A stretch of DNA of 64,000 nt. It comes from Embleya sp045207655. Lineage in GTDB: Bacteria; Actinomycetota; Actinomycetes; Streptomycetales; Streptomycetaceae. Made by a program: the position numbers and the translations under genes. Within the stretch, counting starts at the first letter, position 1, and each line of letters starts with the position of its first letter. The notes below the pieces were generated by a model that saw only the letters and a program-made list of their open reading frames with translations, was not told the DNA's origin and did not search any database. Shown piece by piece: positions 25,670 through 34,525 of the stretch. The DNA is taken from positions 5,456,001 through 5,520,000 of the forward strand of contig NZ_CP108784.1 of NCBI RefSeq assembly GCF_045207655.1, written 5' to 3'.

Positions 25670-25862
25670 GAGCGAACAGTACCGGCGGCTCGCCCGGGTG
25701 TCCGCGCGCCCCGCGCGCAGGGACACACTTACGCGCCGTCGCCGGGGCCTCGTACGCTCGTTAGGCAGACAAGGAAGCGCGGCCGGCGACAGTCGACAAC
25801 CGTTCGTCGGTCGTGCGCGTGTTACGAGTACGAGTCGATGGCGGAGGGGGTGCGGGACCGCG

Positions 25863-26390
25863 ATGGCACTGTTCGGGGTCGGGCGCAGAGCGACACACGG
25901 CAAAGAGGCCGTACCGGGACCCGGTCTCGTCCAACCGCGTCGAAGTCTGGACGGTTGGACGCTGGAGGGCACCCCGCTCGCGGACCGTTTCGAGCGCGAG
26001 GATCTGCGCGAACTGGGCACCCTGCTGCACGGTGTCGGGGCCGAGATGCGCACCGCGTGGACCTACGAGCGCGCGGCCGACCTGCTGGAGCGCGCGGGCG
26101 AGCGGCCGCAGGCGCTGGCCGTCGTCGAGGTGTGGTTCGCGCTGCCCGAGGAGGTGCGCCGGGCCAATCCCGCCGCGACCCGATCGCTGGGCCGGCGCCG
26201 GCAGCGGCTGCGCAGTCGGTTGGGCACCGCTGCCGGACCCGCCGCGGCCATCCCGGCGCAGGCCAGGACCGCGGTGTCGATACCGGCCAAGCCGGGCACG
26301 CCGCCCCCGGTGCCGGGCGGGGAAGGGGCCGGGGCGCCCAGGGCCGAGGCGAAGGGCGGATCGCGGACCGGTCAGGCTACTCGCTGGTAA
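25863..26390 (+). CDS. Conserved actinobacterial hypothetical protein
   Basis: A 175-residue protein without recognised domain. The centre (GAEMRTAWTYERAADLLERAGERPQALAVVEVWFALP) is helical and vaguely TPR-like, and the C-terminus is Pro/Ala/Gly-rich. The ATG at 25863 follows GGAGGGGGT. It is divergent from hisN and lies about 100 bases before the diiron protein gene on the same strand, so the two may be co-transcribed. Function unknown. Confidence 0.68.
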   Translation: MALFGVGRRATHGKEAVPGPGLVQPRRSLDGWTLEGTPLADRFEREDLRELGTLLHGVGAEMRTAWTYERAADLLERAGERPQALAVVEVWFALPEEVRRANPAATRSLGRRRQRLRSRLGTAAGPAAAIPAQARTAVSIPAKPGTPPPVPGGEGAGAPRAEAKGGSRTGQATRW

Positions 26391-26494
26391 TCGATCGTCC
26401 CGAAGGGGTTCCGGTCCGCGCGATGAGGGCGTAGGACAGCGGTACACGGCTACCGCCGCCCGCACGTCACACGTCTGCCGCGAGGAGAACGCCC

Positions 26495-27604
26495 GTGTCG
26501 ACGCACGACCTGTACGCGCTGCCCGCCGACATGACCGTCTGGGAGGTCCCCGCGTCGGGGGCCGCCCGCTTCAACTGGGAGTACGACGAGGGCCGCGACC
26601 GGCTCCTGTCGTTGTACGCCAAGGGCAAGGACAAGCAGTGGGACGCCGCCCGGCGGATCGAGTGGGATCTGCCGGTGGACCCGATGAACCCGCTGGGCAT
26701 GCCCGAGGAACTGCACACGCTGTACGGCACCCGGAGCTGGAACATGATGTCCCAGCGGGAGCGCGACGAGCTGGGTCGGCACGCCATCGCCTGGCAGTTC
26801 AGCCAGTTCCTGCACGGCGAACAGGGCGCGCTGATCTGCAGCGCGCGGATCGCCGAGTCGGTCCCGGACCTGGACGCGAAGTTCTACGCGGCCACCCAGG
26901 TGATGGACGAGGCCCGGCACGCCGAGGTGTACGCGCGCTTCCTCAAGGACAAGGTCGGGCTGTACTACCCGATCAACCCGAGCCTGAAGTCGCTGCTCGA
27001 CGACACGCTGTCCGACGCCCGCTGGGACATGCCCTATCTGGGAATGCAGGTGCTGATCGAGGGGCTGGCGCTGGCCGCCTTCGGGATGTTGCGCGACCTG
27101 ACCACGGTCGCGCTGCCCAAGCAGATCCTGGCCTACGTGATGCAGGACGAGGCCCGGCACGTCGCGTTCGGCCGGATGGCGCTGCGCGACTACTACCGCG
27201 AGTTGACCGACGCCGAGCGCGGCGAGCGCGAGGAGTTCGTGGTCGAGGGCTGCTACCTGATGCGCGACCGGCTGCGCGACGAGGAGGTGTGGGAGAACTT
27301 CCAGATCGACAAGGTCGAGGCGCGCGAGGCCACCGAGAACTCCGAATACCTGCGCGAGTTCCGCCGGTTGTTGTTCAGTCGGATCGTGCCGTGCATCAAG
27401 GACATCGGCCTGTGGGGGCCCAGGGTGCGGGAGACCTTCGCCGAGATGGGCGTGCTGGACATGGGCGATTCCAACGTCGAGCGGATGATGCGCGACGACG
27501 AGGACCAGGCCGAGGCGCTGGACCGGGACCGGCGCATCCGCGCGGAGGAACGGGCCCGGGCCGCCGAGGTCACCGACATGGTGGACCTGGGCGCTCAGGA
27601 CTAG
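26495..27604 (+). CDS. Ferritin-like diiron protein
   Basis: A 369-residue ferritin-like protein with a predicted non-haem diiron centre. Two DEARH motifs (MDEARHAEV and QDEARHVAFG), with Glu in HGEQGAL and in IEGLALAAFG, supply the ligands in the pattern of ribonucleotide reductase R2 and AurF-type oxygenases. It might oxidise a small molecule or protect against oxygen or iron; substrate unknown. The GTG at 26495 has GAGGAGAAC upstream. The C-terminal third is charged. The HAD phosphatase gene follows 20 bases later with its own promoter-like hexamer. Confidence 0.87.
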   Translation: MSTHDLYALPADMTVWEVPASGAARFNWEYDEGRDRLLSLYAKGKDKQWDAARRIEWDLPVDPMNPLGMPEELHTLYGTRSWNMMSQRERDELGRHAIAWQFSQFLHGEQGALICSARIAESVPDLDAKFYAATQVMDEARHAEVYARFLKDKVGLYYPINPSLKSLLDDTLSDARWDMPYLGMQVLIEGLALAAFGMLRDLTTVALPKQILAYVMQDEARHVAFGRMALRDYYRELTDAERGEREEFVVEGCYLMRDRLRDEEVWENFQIDKVEAREATENSEYLREFRRLLFSRIVPCIKDIGLWGPRVRETFAEMGVLDMGDSNVERMMRDDEDQAEALDRDRRIRAEERARAAEVTDMVDLGAQD

Positions 27605-27623
27605 AGCGGGCTAGATTTTCGGT

Positions 27624-28313
27624 ATGACCGATCTTGTGCGTTCCCGTCCGCCCGCCTTCGTCTTCGACCTCGACGGCACGCTCGTCGACAGCGTCTACCA
27701 CCACGTCATGTCGTGGCAGGAGGCGCTCAGCGAGGCGGGCATCGACCTGGCGATGTGGCGGATCCACCGCAAGGTCGGGATGAGCGGCGGGCTGTTCGTC
27801 AAGGGCATCCAGCGCGAGACGGGCATCGACCTGTCACCCGAGCAGGTCGAGGCGCTGACCGACGCGCACGGGCGCAACTACGCCGCTCGGGTGCCGTTCG
27901 TGGAGCCCCTGCCCGGTGCCCCGGAGCTGCTGCGCCACCTCACCAGGGTGGGCATCCCCTGGACCATCGCCACCAGCGGGCGGCGGGCCGGCGCCGAACC
28001 GATGCTGGCCAAGCTCGGCGCGCCGGCCGACCTGGCGATGGTCACCCGTGACGAGGTGGCCCGGGCCAAGCCGGACCCCGACCTGTTCCTGGCCGGCGCC
28101 GCCAAGCTCGGGGTCGACCCGGCCCAGTGCGTCGTGGTCGGGGACAGCATCTGGGACCTGCTGGCCGCGCGCCGGGCGGGTTCGCTGGGCGTGGGGCTGC
28201 TCTCCGGCGGCTACGGCGCGGACGAGCTCGAACGCGCGCACGCCTTCCGGGTCTACGACGAGCCGGGCGACCTGCTCGCGCACATCGACGAACTGGGCGT
28301 ACGCGGCGACTGA
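27624..28313 (+). CDS. HAD-superfamily hydrolase, phosphatase type
   Basis: A 229-residue haloacid-dehalogenase-family phosphatase. Motif I is FDLDGTLVDS (Asp nucleophile near residue 16), motif II TIATSGRR, motif III around RAKPDPDLF and motif IV VVGDSIWDLLAARRAG. A helical cap lies between motifs I and II, as in phosphoglycolate or sugar phosphatases; substrate unknown. The ATG at 27624 follows TAGATT by six bases, typical of a leaderless transcript. It lies just downstream of the diiron protein gene. Confidence 0.92.
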   Translation: MTDLVRSRPPAFVFDLDGTLVDSVYHHVMSWQEALSEAGIDLAMWRIHRKVGMSGGLFVKGIQRETGIDLSPEQVEALTDAHGRNYAARVPFVEPLPGAPELLRHLTRVGIPWTIATSGRRAGAEPMLAKLGAPADLAMVTRDEVARAKPDPDLFLAGAAKLGVDPAQCVVVGDSIWDLLAARRAGSLGVGLLSGGYGADELERAHAFRVYDEPGDLLAHIDELGVRGD

Positions 28314-28387
28314 CCGTGCCCCGGGCATCCGGGTGATCCTGTCCGGCAACGCGTCCCGGCCGGAGCCCGACGTCCTACCCTGGAGAC

Positions 28388-28933
28388 ATGGGTCCGGCCG
28401 ACGAACCTGCGGAACTGCTCCGTCTCCTCGCCGACGACACCCGGTTGAAGGTGTTCGCCGCGTTGGTGCTGGAGGCCCGTCTCAGCTCCGATATCGCCGA
28501 TCGCACGGGGCTCTCGCTCCGGGAGGCGATCAAGGCGCTGGCCCGGCTGGAGTCGGTGGGGCTGGTCGCGCGGGCCGGGGACGGCTGGCACGCGTGTCCC
28601 GAGGCGCTCGCCCAGGCCGCGGCCGGGATGGGCGAGGAACCGGACGACGCGTTCGCCGACCGGGGCCCCGCCGAGGCGGCGGTGCTGCGCACCTACCTCG
28701 CCCGGGGCCGGGTCCGCCAATTGCCCGTGCAGCGGGCCAAGCGGCTGGTGGTCCTCGATCACGTCGCGAGCAGTTTCGAACCCGGTGTGCGCTACGACGA
28801 GGCCGAGATCGAGGAGACGCTGCACCGGTTCATGGACGACCACGCCGCGCTGCGCAGGCACCTCGTGGACGAGGGCTTCCTCGGCCGCGAGGGCGGGGTG
28901 TACTGGCGCACGGGCGGGTCGTTCGTGGTTTGA
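28388..28933 (+). CDS. DUF2087 protein with ArsR-like helix-turn-helix
   Basis: A 181-residue protein. The N-terminal half is a winged helix (LLRLLADDTRLKVFAALVLEA, then LREAIKALARLESVGLVAR), and the C-terminal half is the DUF2087 region (GRVRQLPVQRAKRLVVLDHVA, then YDEAEIEETLHRFMDDHAALRRHLVDEGFL). It is likely a transcriptional regulator; target and signal unknown. The ATG at 28388 follows TACCCT by six bases, again a leaderless layout. It is convergent with the DUF4097 gene. Confidence 0.88.
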   Translation: MGPADEPAELLRLLADDTRLKVFAALVLEARLSSDIADRTGLSLREAIKALARLESVGLVARAGDGWHACPEALAQAAAGMGEEPDDAFADRGPAEAAVLRTYLARGRVRQLPVQRAKRLVVLDHVASSFEPGVRYDEAEIEETLHRFMDDHAALRRHLVDEGFLGREGGVYWRTGGSFVV

Positions 28934-28983
28934 ACGGCCCGCCCGCGCGATGGGTTCGGCGGGCCGAAGCCCGCGCGCTGTGT

Positions 28984-29760
28984 CTAGCGGGCCGGGACCC
29001 GCTCGATGTCGATCCCGCCGTTGTCCGTGGCCACGTCGATCACCCGGTTCGAGCGCGGGTCGTTGTCGACGTCGTTGCGCACTCCGCCGTTGTCGGTCTT
29101 GGTGGAGACCCGGTAGGTGTTCTCGTCGTCGGGCACGCTGATCCGGACGCCGCCGTTGTCGGTGCGTACCTTCACGTTCGTGGGCGCGGTGTCCAGGCGC
29201 AGGCGGACGCCGCCGTTGTCCGTGTCCACCGAGATCCGGCCGGCGTTCACCCGGGCCACGGAGACGCCGCCGTTGTCGGTGCCCAGGGTCAGGTTCCCGG
29301 TGCTGTCGCTGATGTCGATGCCGCCGTTGTCGGTATCGAAGCGCATGTCCTGCCGCAGCCCGTTCGCGCTGATCCGGCCGTTGTTCGTGGAGACGTGCAG
29401 CGGCACGTCGAGCGGGACCTTGATCCGGTAGGAACCCTCGCAGTTGACGTTGACGAAGCCCGGACAGTGCAGGCGGAGCTCGAGCCGGTTGCCCACCAGG
29501 GTCCAGCTCGGGTCGGGGCCGTTGATGCTGTGGGTGACCTTGCGGTCCACGGTGATCTTCCCGGGCTCACCCGGTTCGAGGGTGACCCCGCCGTTGTCCG
29601 TGTCGATGACCAGATCGCCGCTGCCGAGCGCGAAGGCCTTCTGGTCGCGCACGTCGTGGCTGGAGAGCACGGTGATCCCGGTCCACGCCGCCAGCAGGAT
29701 CCCTCCGATGGCGAACACCCCACCGAAGAAGATCAATGACGTCCGTAGCGGCCTTTTCAT
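28984..29760 (-). CDS. DUF4097-family beta-repeat protein with N-terminal membrane anchor
   Basis: A 258-residue putative adhesin-type (DUF4097) protein. One hydrophobic helix (SLIFFGGVFAIGGILLAAWTGI) anchors or exports it. The rest contains seven TDNGG repeats plus one variant (TNNGR) spaced about 20 residues apart, forming a predicted beta-solenoid. The corresponding DNA repeats CCGCCGTTGTCGGT-type blocks. The ATG at 29760 has GGGGAGAG upstream, and TACAGT (minus strand, 29802-29797) is a plausible -10 box. Similar proteins occur near envelope-stress systems, but no partner is visible here. Function unknown. Confidence 0.85.
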   Translation of the reverse strand: MKRPLRTSLIFFGGVFAIGGILLAAWTGITVLSSHDVRDQKAFALGSGDLVIDTDNGGVTLEPGEPGKITVDRKVTHSINGPDPSWTLVGNRLELRLHCPGFVNVNCEGSYRIKVPLDVPLHVSTNNGRISANGLRQDMRFDTDNGGIDISDSTGNLTLGTDNGGVSVARVNAGRISVDTDNGGVRLRLDTAPTNVKVRTDNGGVRISVPDDENTYRVSTKTDNGGVRNDVDNDPRSNRVIDVATDNGGIDIERVPAR

Positions 29761-29994
29761 GACACTCTCCCCGACAGGTGATCCGAAGCTGCCCAAACTG
29801 TATGAGCGGCGGGCCCGGGCCCGGCATCCGGCGGTCACCCGAACCGGGGGTAGGGCTGGCCCCCCTGAGCGGACCGTGACGGGTCGGGCGGGGCGAGTGT
29901 TCGACACCCGCTGAACCCGGGCACTCTGGGAGCCGTTGGTCTGTGCGAGGGTCGTTCCCGCCCTCGGGTCCCGACCGCTTAGGAGTGCCGTTTC

Positions 29995-30510
29995 ATGTTC
30001 GACACCGTCTCCGGCCTGCCCCTCCACGTCCTGGTCGTGCACTTGGCGGTGGTCATCGTGCCGGTGGCGGCGATCGCGAGCGTGCTCGTGGCGGTCCGCC
30101 GGTCCTGGCTGCTGCGCGCCGGGTGGTGGGTGGTCGGCCTGGACGCCGCCGCCGCGCTGACCACCTTCGTCGCCAAGGAGAGCGGCGAGAAGCTGCTCGC
30201 CCGACTGGACCGGCTCGGCGACGGTACGCGCAACGCCGCCGTGCAGACGCACGTGGACCGGGGCGCGGACATGCTCTGGTACGCGCTCGGCCTGCTCGGC
30301 GTCACGCTGGTGTTGCTGCTGGTCGCCCGGCATCGGGCCGCCGCGACCTTCCGGCCGCGGACGATACCGCCGATCGTGGTCCCCATCGTGGCCGCGTTGA
30401 CCGTGGTGGCCGCGGTGCTCGCGGTCGTCCAGGTGGTGCGGGTGGGCGAGTCCGGTTCGAAGGCGGTCTGGGAACCCACTGTGCAGAACAGCCTCGCGGC
30501 GCCGCGCTGA
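29995..30510 (+). CDS. DUF2231-family membrane protein
   Basis: A 171-residue protein with four hydrophobic helices (HVLVVHLAVVIVPVAAIASV, LRAGWWVVGLDAAAALTTFV, MLWYALGLLGVTLVLLLVA, IVVPIVAALTVVAAVLAVV). The LPLHVLVVHLAV start and a later conserved His (THVDRGADM) are typical of DUF2231, often annotated as rubrerythrin-like or possible haem/redox membrane protein. GGAG lies upstream of the ATG. It is divergent from the DUF4097 gene and convergent with rsgA. Function unknown. Confidence 0.88.
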   Translation: MFDTVSGLPLHVLVVHLAVVIVPVAAIASVLVAVRRSWLLRAGWWVVGLDAAAALTTFVAKESGEKLLARLDRLGDGTRNAAVQTHVDRGADMLWYALGLLGVTLVLLLVARHRAAATFRPRTIPPIVVPIVAALTVVAAVLAVVQVVRVGESGSKAVWEPTVQNSLAAPR

Positions 30511-30541
30511 CCCGCGCGGACCCCCGGGGCGACACCCGGAG

Positions 30542-31597
30542 TCAGTCGCCCTCGTCGCGCTCGCGCGTGCTCAGCAGCCGGCGCAGCGAATACAACCGGG
30601 CCGGGTCCGCGTGCCCGGCCTCGACCCACGCGTCCAGCGCGCAGTCCCGCTCGTCGTGCGAGCACGCCCGCGGACAGTTCTCGGTGCCCGCCGCGAGGTC
30701 GGGGAACGCGTTGATCACCCGGCTGAGGTCGACGTGGTTGAGTCCGAACGAGCGCACACCCGGGGTGTCCACGACCCAGCCGCGGCCCTCGCCGGGCTCG
30801 GCCGCCTCGCCCGCGAAGGGGGGCAGCCGCAGGGTCAGCGCCGACGTGGTGGTGTGTCGGCCGCGGCCGGTCACCTCGTTGACGTGTCCGACCGCGCGCT
30901 GGTGATCCGGGACCAGCTCGTTGACCAGGGTGGTCTTACCGACTCCGCTGTGGCCGACGAAGACGGTGATCTTGCCGGCCAGGCGCGCGCGGATCGGGTT
31001 CAGGTCCCAGTCGGACGCGCTCCTGGTGACCACGTACTCGACGCCGAGTGCGCCGTACATCTCCAACAGGTCGTCGGGAGAGGCGAGATCGGCCTTGGTC
31101 AACACCAGCAGCGGCTCCAGGCCCGCGTCGTAGGCCGCGACCAGGCAGCGGTCGATCAGGCGCGGGCGCGGCTCCGGGTCGGCCAGCGCGGTGACGATCG
31201 CGAGCTGGTCGGCGTTGGCCACGATGATCCGCTCGTACGGGTCGTCGTCGTCCGCGGTGCGGCGCAGAGTGCTACGGCGCTCCTCGACCCGGACGATCCG
31301 GGCCAACGAGCCGTCCTCGCCGCTGAGGTCGCCGACGATGCCGACCCGGTCGCCGACCACGACGCCCTTGCGGCCCAGCTCGCGGGCCTTCATCGCGGTG
31401 ATCGAGCGGTCCGGCGCGTCCTCGTCCTCCAGCAGGCAGGTGTACCGACCCCGGTCGACGGTCAGCACCCGGCCCTCGCGGGCGTCCTCGTGCTTGGGCC
31501 GGGTCCGGGTGCGCGGGCGCGAGCCGCGCTTGCCCGGGCGGATCCGGATGTCGTCCTCGTCGAGGTCCTTGCGTCGGTTGGAGCCGAGTCCCGCCAT
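30542..31597 (-). CDS. rsgA: Ribosome small-subunit-dependent GTPase RsgA
   Basis: A late 30S subunit assembly GTPase of 351 residues. Domains in order: basic N-terminal extension, OB fold (GRYTCLL to IVRVEERRSTL), circularly permuted GTPase and a C-terminal zinc finger. The G4 motif LTKAD precedes the P-loop GHSGVGKTTLVNEL and the G3 DTPGVRSFGL, the hallmark of circular permutation. The zinc ligands are in CPRACSHDERDC. It starts 13 bases after aroA, with GAGGGG before the ATG, so the two form an operon. The length is slightly above bacterial average because of the N-terminal extension. Confidence 0.96.
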   Translation of the reverse strand: MAGLGSNRRKDLDEDDIRIRPGKRGSRPRTRTRPKHEDAREGRVLTVDRGRYTCLLEDEDAPDRSITAMKARELGRKGVVVGDRVGIVGDLSGEDGSLARIVRVEERRSTLRRTADDDDPYERIIVANADQLAIVTALADPEPRPRLIDRCLVAAYDAGLEPLLVLTKADLASPDDLLEMYGALGVEYVVTRSASDWDLNPIRARLAGKITVFVGHSGVGKTTLVNELVPDHQRAVGHVNEVTGRGRHTTTSALTLRLPPFAGEAAEPGEGRGWVVDTPGVRSFGLNHVDLSRVINAFPDLAAGTENCPRACSHDERDCALDAWVEAGHADPARLYSLRRLLSTRERDEGD

Positions 31598-31610
31598 CGT
31601 CCCGAGCCCC

Positions 31611-32891
31611 TCAGCCGCGTCGCGCGCTCAGCATGCGCGTCCACAGGCCGGTGAAGTCGGGCAGCGTCTTCGCGGTGGTCTCCACGTTCTCCACTTCCAC
31701 GCCCGGGACCACCAGGCCCAGCACGGCGGCCGCGGTGGCGAGCCGGTGATCGTCGTAGGTGTGGAAGACGCCGCCGTGCAGCGGGCGCGGCCGGATCTCC
31801 AGGCCGTCCTCGATCTCGTTCACGTCGCCGCCGAGGTCGTTGATCTCCTTGACCAGCGCGGCCAGCCGATCGGTCTCGTGCAGGCGCAGGTGGGCCACTC
31901 CGGTGAGCCGGCTGGGGCCGTCGGCCAGCGCCGCGACCGCCGCGATCACCGGGGTCAGTTCGCCGACGTCGTGCAGATCGGCCTCGATGCCGTGCACCGC
32001 GGTGCCGCCGGTCAGGGTCAGGCCCGCCGAGGTCGGCACGCACGAGCCGCCCATCGCGGTGAAGATCGAACGCAGCCGGTCACCGGGCTGCGTGGTGTAC
32101 TCCGGCCAGTCCCGCACGGTCACCGAACCGCCGGTGACCAGCGCGGCGGCCAGGAACGGCCCGGCGTTGGACAGGTCCGGCTCGACCACCATGTCGCGGC
32201 CCAGCAGCGCGCCCGGGGCGACCCGCCACACGTTCGGCTCGGCGTCGTCGACCCGCGCGCCGGCCGCGCGCAACATGTCCACGGTCATCGCGATGTGCGT
32301 CATCGACGGCACCGAGCTGCCGGTGTGCCGGACCTCGACACCCAGGTTGAAGCGCGGCCCGGACAGCAGCAGCGCGCTGACGAACTGCGACGACGAGGAC
32401 GCGTCGATGCGCACCACGCCGCCCTCGACCCCGCCGCCGCCGAGCACGGTCATCGGCAGCCGGGCCTCGCCCTCGTCGTCGATCCGGGTGCCCAGGTCGC
32501 GCAGCGCGTTGATCACGCCGCCCAGGGGGCGCTCGTACGAGCGCGGGTCGCCGTCGAAGCGCACCGGCCCGTCGGCGAGCGCGGCCACCGGCGGCAGGAA
32601 GCGCATCACCGTGCCCGCGTTGCCGCAGTCCACGGTCGCGGGGCCGGTCAGCCCGCCGGGCAGCACGTACCAGTCCTGGCCGCGGTCCTCGATCACCACG
32701 CCGAGCGCGCGCAGGCCGGCCACCATCAGCAGCGTGTCGCGGCTGCGCAGCGGGCGGCGGACATAGCCGGGACCGTCGGCCAGCGCGGCCAGCACGAGGG
32801 CGCGGTTGGTCACCGACTTGGACCCGGGCACCTCGACGGTGGCGGTCACGGGAGCGGAGGCGACAGGGGCAGACCACAACGCAGACATCAC
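31611..32891 (-). CDS. aroA: 3-phosphoshikimate 1-carboxyvinyltransferase (EPSP synthase)
   Basis: Transfers the enolpyruvyl group of PEP to shikimate 3-phosphate in aromatic amino acid synthesis. At 426 residues it has family length. Signatures include EVPGSKSVTNRALVLAALA at the N-terminus, GNAGTVMRFLPP near residue 85, LRLHETDRLAALVKEI, and YDDHRLATAAAVLGL near the C-terminus. A GTG at 32891 follows TAGGCT by six bases, suggesting a leaderless start; the next codon is ATG. rsgA follows in the same operon. Confidence 0.96.
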   Translation of the reverse strand: MMSALWSAPVASAPVTATVEVPGSKSVTNRALVLAALADGPGYVRRPLRSRDTLLMVAGLRALGVVIEDRGQDWYVLPGGLTGPATVDCGNAGTVMRFLPPVAALADGPVRFDGDPRSYERPLGGVINALRDLGTRIDDEGEARLPMTVLGGGGVEGGVVRIDASSSSQFVSALLLSGPRFNLGVEVRHTGSSVPSMTHIAMTVDMLRAAGARVDDAEPNVWRVAPGALLGRDMVVEPDLSNAGPFLAAALVTGGSVTVRDWPEYTTQPGDRLRSIFTAMGGSCVPTSAGLTLTGGTAVHGIEADLHDVGELTPVIAAVAALADGPSRLTGVAHLRLHETDRLAALVKEINDLGGDVNEIEDGLEIRPRPLHGGVFHTYDDHRLATAAAVLGLVVPGVEVENVETTAKTLPDFTGLWTRMLSARRG

Positions 32892-32957
32892 GGTCCAAGC
32901 CTAGTCGTTTGCGGGCCCGCCCCCGATTTCGTTTCGGTACGTGGCACCCTGGACGCC

Positions 32958-33728
32958 ATGTGTGGCCGGTACGCGTCCAGCAAGAGCCCCGACGACCTCG
33001 TCGAGATGTTCGAGGTCGATCGCTTCGACCCCGCGGACGAACTCCCACCCGACTGGAACATCGCGCCGACCAAACAGGTCTACGCGGTCCTGGAACGCGC
33101 GGTCGAGTCCGATGGCCCGCCCGCCCGGCAACTGCGCACGGTCAAGTGGGGCCTGGTGCCGTCCTGGGCCAAGGATCCCGGCATGGGCGCCAAGATGATC
33201 AACGCCCGGTCCGAGACCGTGCACGAGAAGCCGGCCTACCGCAAGGCGTTCGCCGCGCGGCGGTGTCTGCTCCCGGCCGACGGCTACTTCGAGTGGCACA
33301 CCCCGGAGACCGCGCCGGACGGCCCCAAGGGCGCCTCGCGCAAGCAGCCGTACTGGATCCACGCGGCGGACGGCTCCGAGGTGGCCTTCGCCGGGTTGTA
33401 CGAGTGGTGGCGGGACCGGGGGCGCGCGGACGACGACCCGCTCGCGTGGTTGTGGACGTGCACGATCCTGACCCTGGACGCCGATCCCGAGCTGTCCCGG
33501 ATCCACCACCGGATGCCACTGGTGCTGACCCGGGACAAGTGGGACGAGTGGCTGGACCCGGCGTGGACCGAGGCCGAGGAGGTCCGCGGCCTGTTGGTGC
33601 CGCCGCCCACCGGGTTCATGACCGCCCGCCCGGTCTCGACGGACGTCAACAACGTGCGCAACAACGCGCCCCACCTGCTCGACGCGATTCCCGAGGACGA
33701 GGTCACCGTTGACGCGACGCTCTTCTGA
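32958..33728 (+). CDS. SRAP-domain (YedK/HMCES-type) abasic-site protein
   Basis: A 256-residue SOS-response-associated peptidase family protein that forms a covalent DNA-protein crosslink with abasic sites in single-stranded DNA and shields them. The crosslinking Cys2 follows the start (MCGRYASS). The conserved Asn of INARSETV, the Glu of DGYFEW and the His of IHHRMP complete the active site. The ATG at 32958 must be used because Cys2 has to be exposed by Met removal. It is divergent from aroA, and the hydrolase gene starts inside its last 20 bases. Confidence 0.94.
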   Translation: MCGRYASSKSPDDLVEMFEVDRFDPADELPPDWNIAPTKQVYAVLERAVESDGPPARQLRTVKWGLVPSWAKDPGMGAKMINARSETVHEKPAYRKAFAARRCLLPADGYFEWHTPETAPDGPKGASRKQPYWIHAADGSEVAFAGLYEWWRDRGRADDDPLAWLWTCTILTLDADPELSRIHHRMPLVLTRDKWDEWLDPAWTEAEEVRGLLVPPPTGFMTARPVSTDVNNVRNNAPHLLDAIPEDEVTVDATLF

Positions 33729-34467
33729 TCCGACCCGGCCCGTCCGCGTGGAGACCGTCGGCGTCGAGACGGCCGCCGACGCGCCCGAGGCGACCCGGGG
33801 GGCCGTGGCGCCCGAGGTGTTCGAAGTGGACACGCCGGTCGGCGCCGCGCGGGTGAGCGTGCACCGCGCGAGGGGCGGCCCGGCCCGGGCGTGGTTCGTG
33901 GCGAGCCACGGCGCCGGCGGCGGGATCGAGGCGCGCGACCTGGTGGCGCTCGCGGCGGCGCTGCCCGCGCGCGGCATGCACGTGGCCCTGGTGGAACAGC
34001 CGTGGCGGGTCGCCGGCCGCCGACTGGCTCCCGCGCCCAAGACCCTGGACGCGGGCTGGCGACCGGTGCTGACCGAGATCTCCCGGCGCAACCGGGCCGA
34101 GGGGTTGCCGGTGTTCGGGGCCGGCCGCAGCGCCGGTGCGCGGGTCGCGTGCCGGATGGCGGGCGAGACCGGTGTGGCGGGTGTGGTCGCGCTGGCCTTC
34201 CCGCTGCATCCACCCGGTCGGCCGGAGCGTTCGCGCTTGGCTGAACTGCTCGGCGCCGGCGTGCCGACCCTGGTCGTCCAGGGCGAACGCGACTCGTTCG
34301 GGGGTCCGACGGAGTTCCCGGAGGAGGGTCCGAGCGTGCTCGCGGTGCCGTTCGCGGACCACGGATTTGCCGTGCCCAAGCGTGCCGCAACCACCCAGGA
34401 AGCGGCATTGGCCCTGATCACAGCGGGTGTCGGCGATTGGCTGGTGGCCGCGAGCGGGCGGGAATGA
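33709..34467 (+). CDS. Alpha/beta hydrolase-family protein
   Basis: A 252-residue alpha/beta-hydrolase of the KANL3/Tex30-like dienelactone hydrolase type. The nucleophile elbow is GAGRSAGARVACRMA, with an oxyanion-region SHGAGGG earlier; a late Asp (QGERDSFGG) and His (FADHGFAVP) complete a plausible triad. Substrate unknown. The proposed TTG at 33709 overlaps the SRAP gene by 20 bases with GAGG upstream; a GTG at 33748 is an alternative. The sigR promoter sits in its last seven bases. Confidence 0.82.
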   Translation: MTRRSSDPTRPVRVETVGVETAADAPEATRGAVAPEVFEVDTPVGAARVSVHRARGGPARAWFVASHGAGGGIEARDLVALAAALPARGMHVALVEQPWRVAGRRLAPAPKTLDAGWRPVLTEISRRNRAEGLPVFGAGRSAGARVACRMAGETGVAGVVALAFPLHPPGRPERSRLAELLGAGVPTLVVQGERDSFGGPTEFPEEGPSVLAVPFADHGFAVPKRAATTQEAALALITAGVGDWLVAASGRE

Positions 34468-34486
34468 TCCGTGTCGGCGACGTGTT
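34461..34486 (+). promoter_or_regulatory. SigR-type promoter (autoregulatory, upstream of sigR)
   Basis: GGAAT (34461-34465), exactly 18 bases, then GTT (34484-34486). This matches the published Streptomyces SigR consensus GGAAT-N18/19-GTT. The start of transcription would fall near 34493, before the first sigR start codon. Confidence 0.85.
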
Positions 34487-34525
34487 CCCCCAACTGTCAA
34501 GCGTCGACGAGTGGAGGTCGCTCCC

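Noticed and set aside
28984..29600. Regularly spaced short DNA repeats resembling a CRISPR array.
   Set aside because: They encode the TDNGG repeats of a protein in one frame, units vary, and no cas gene is present.
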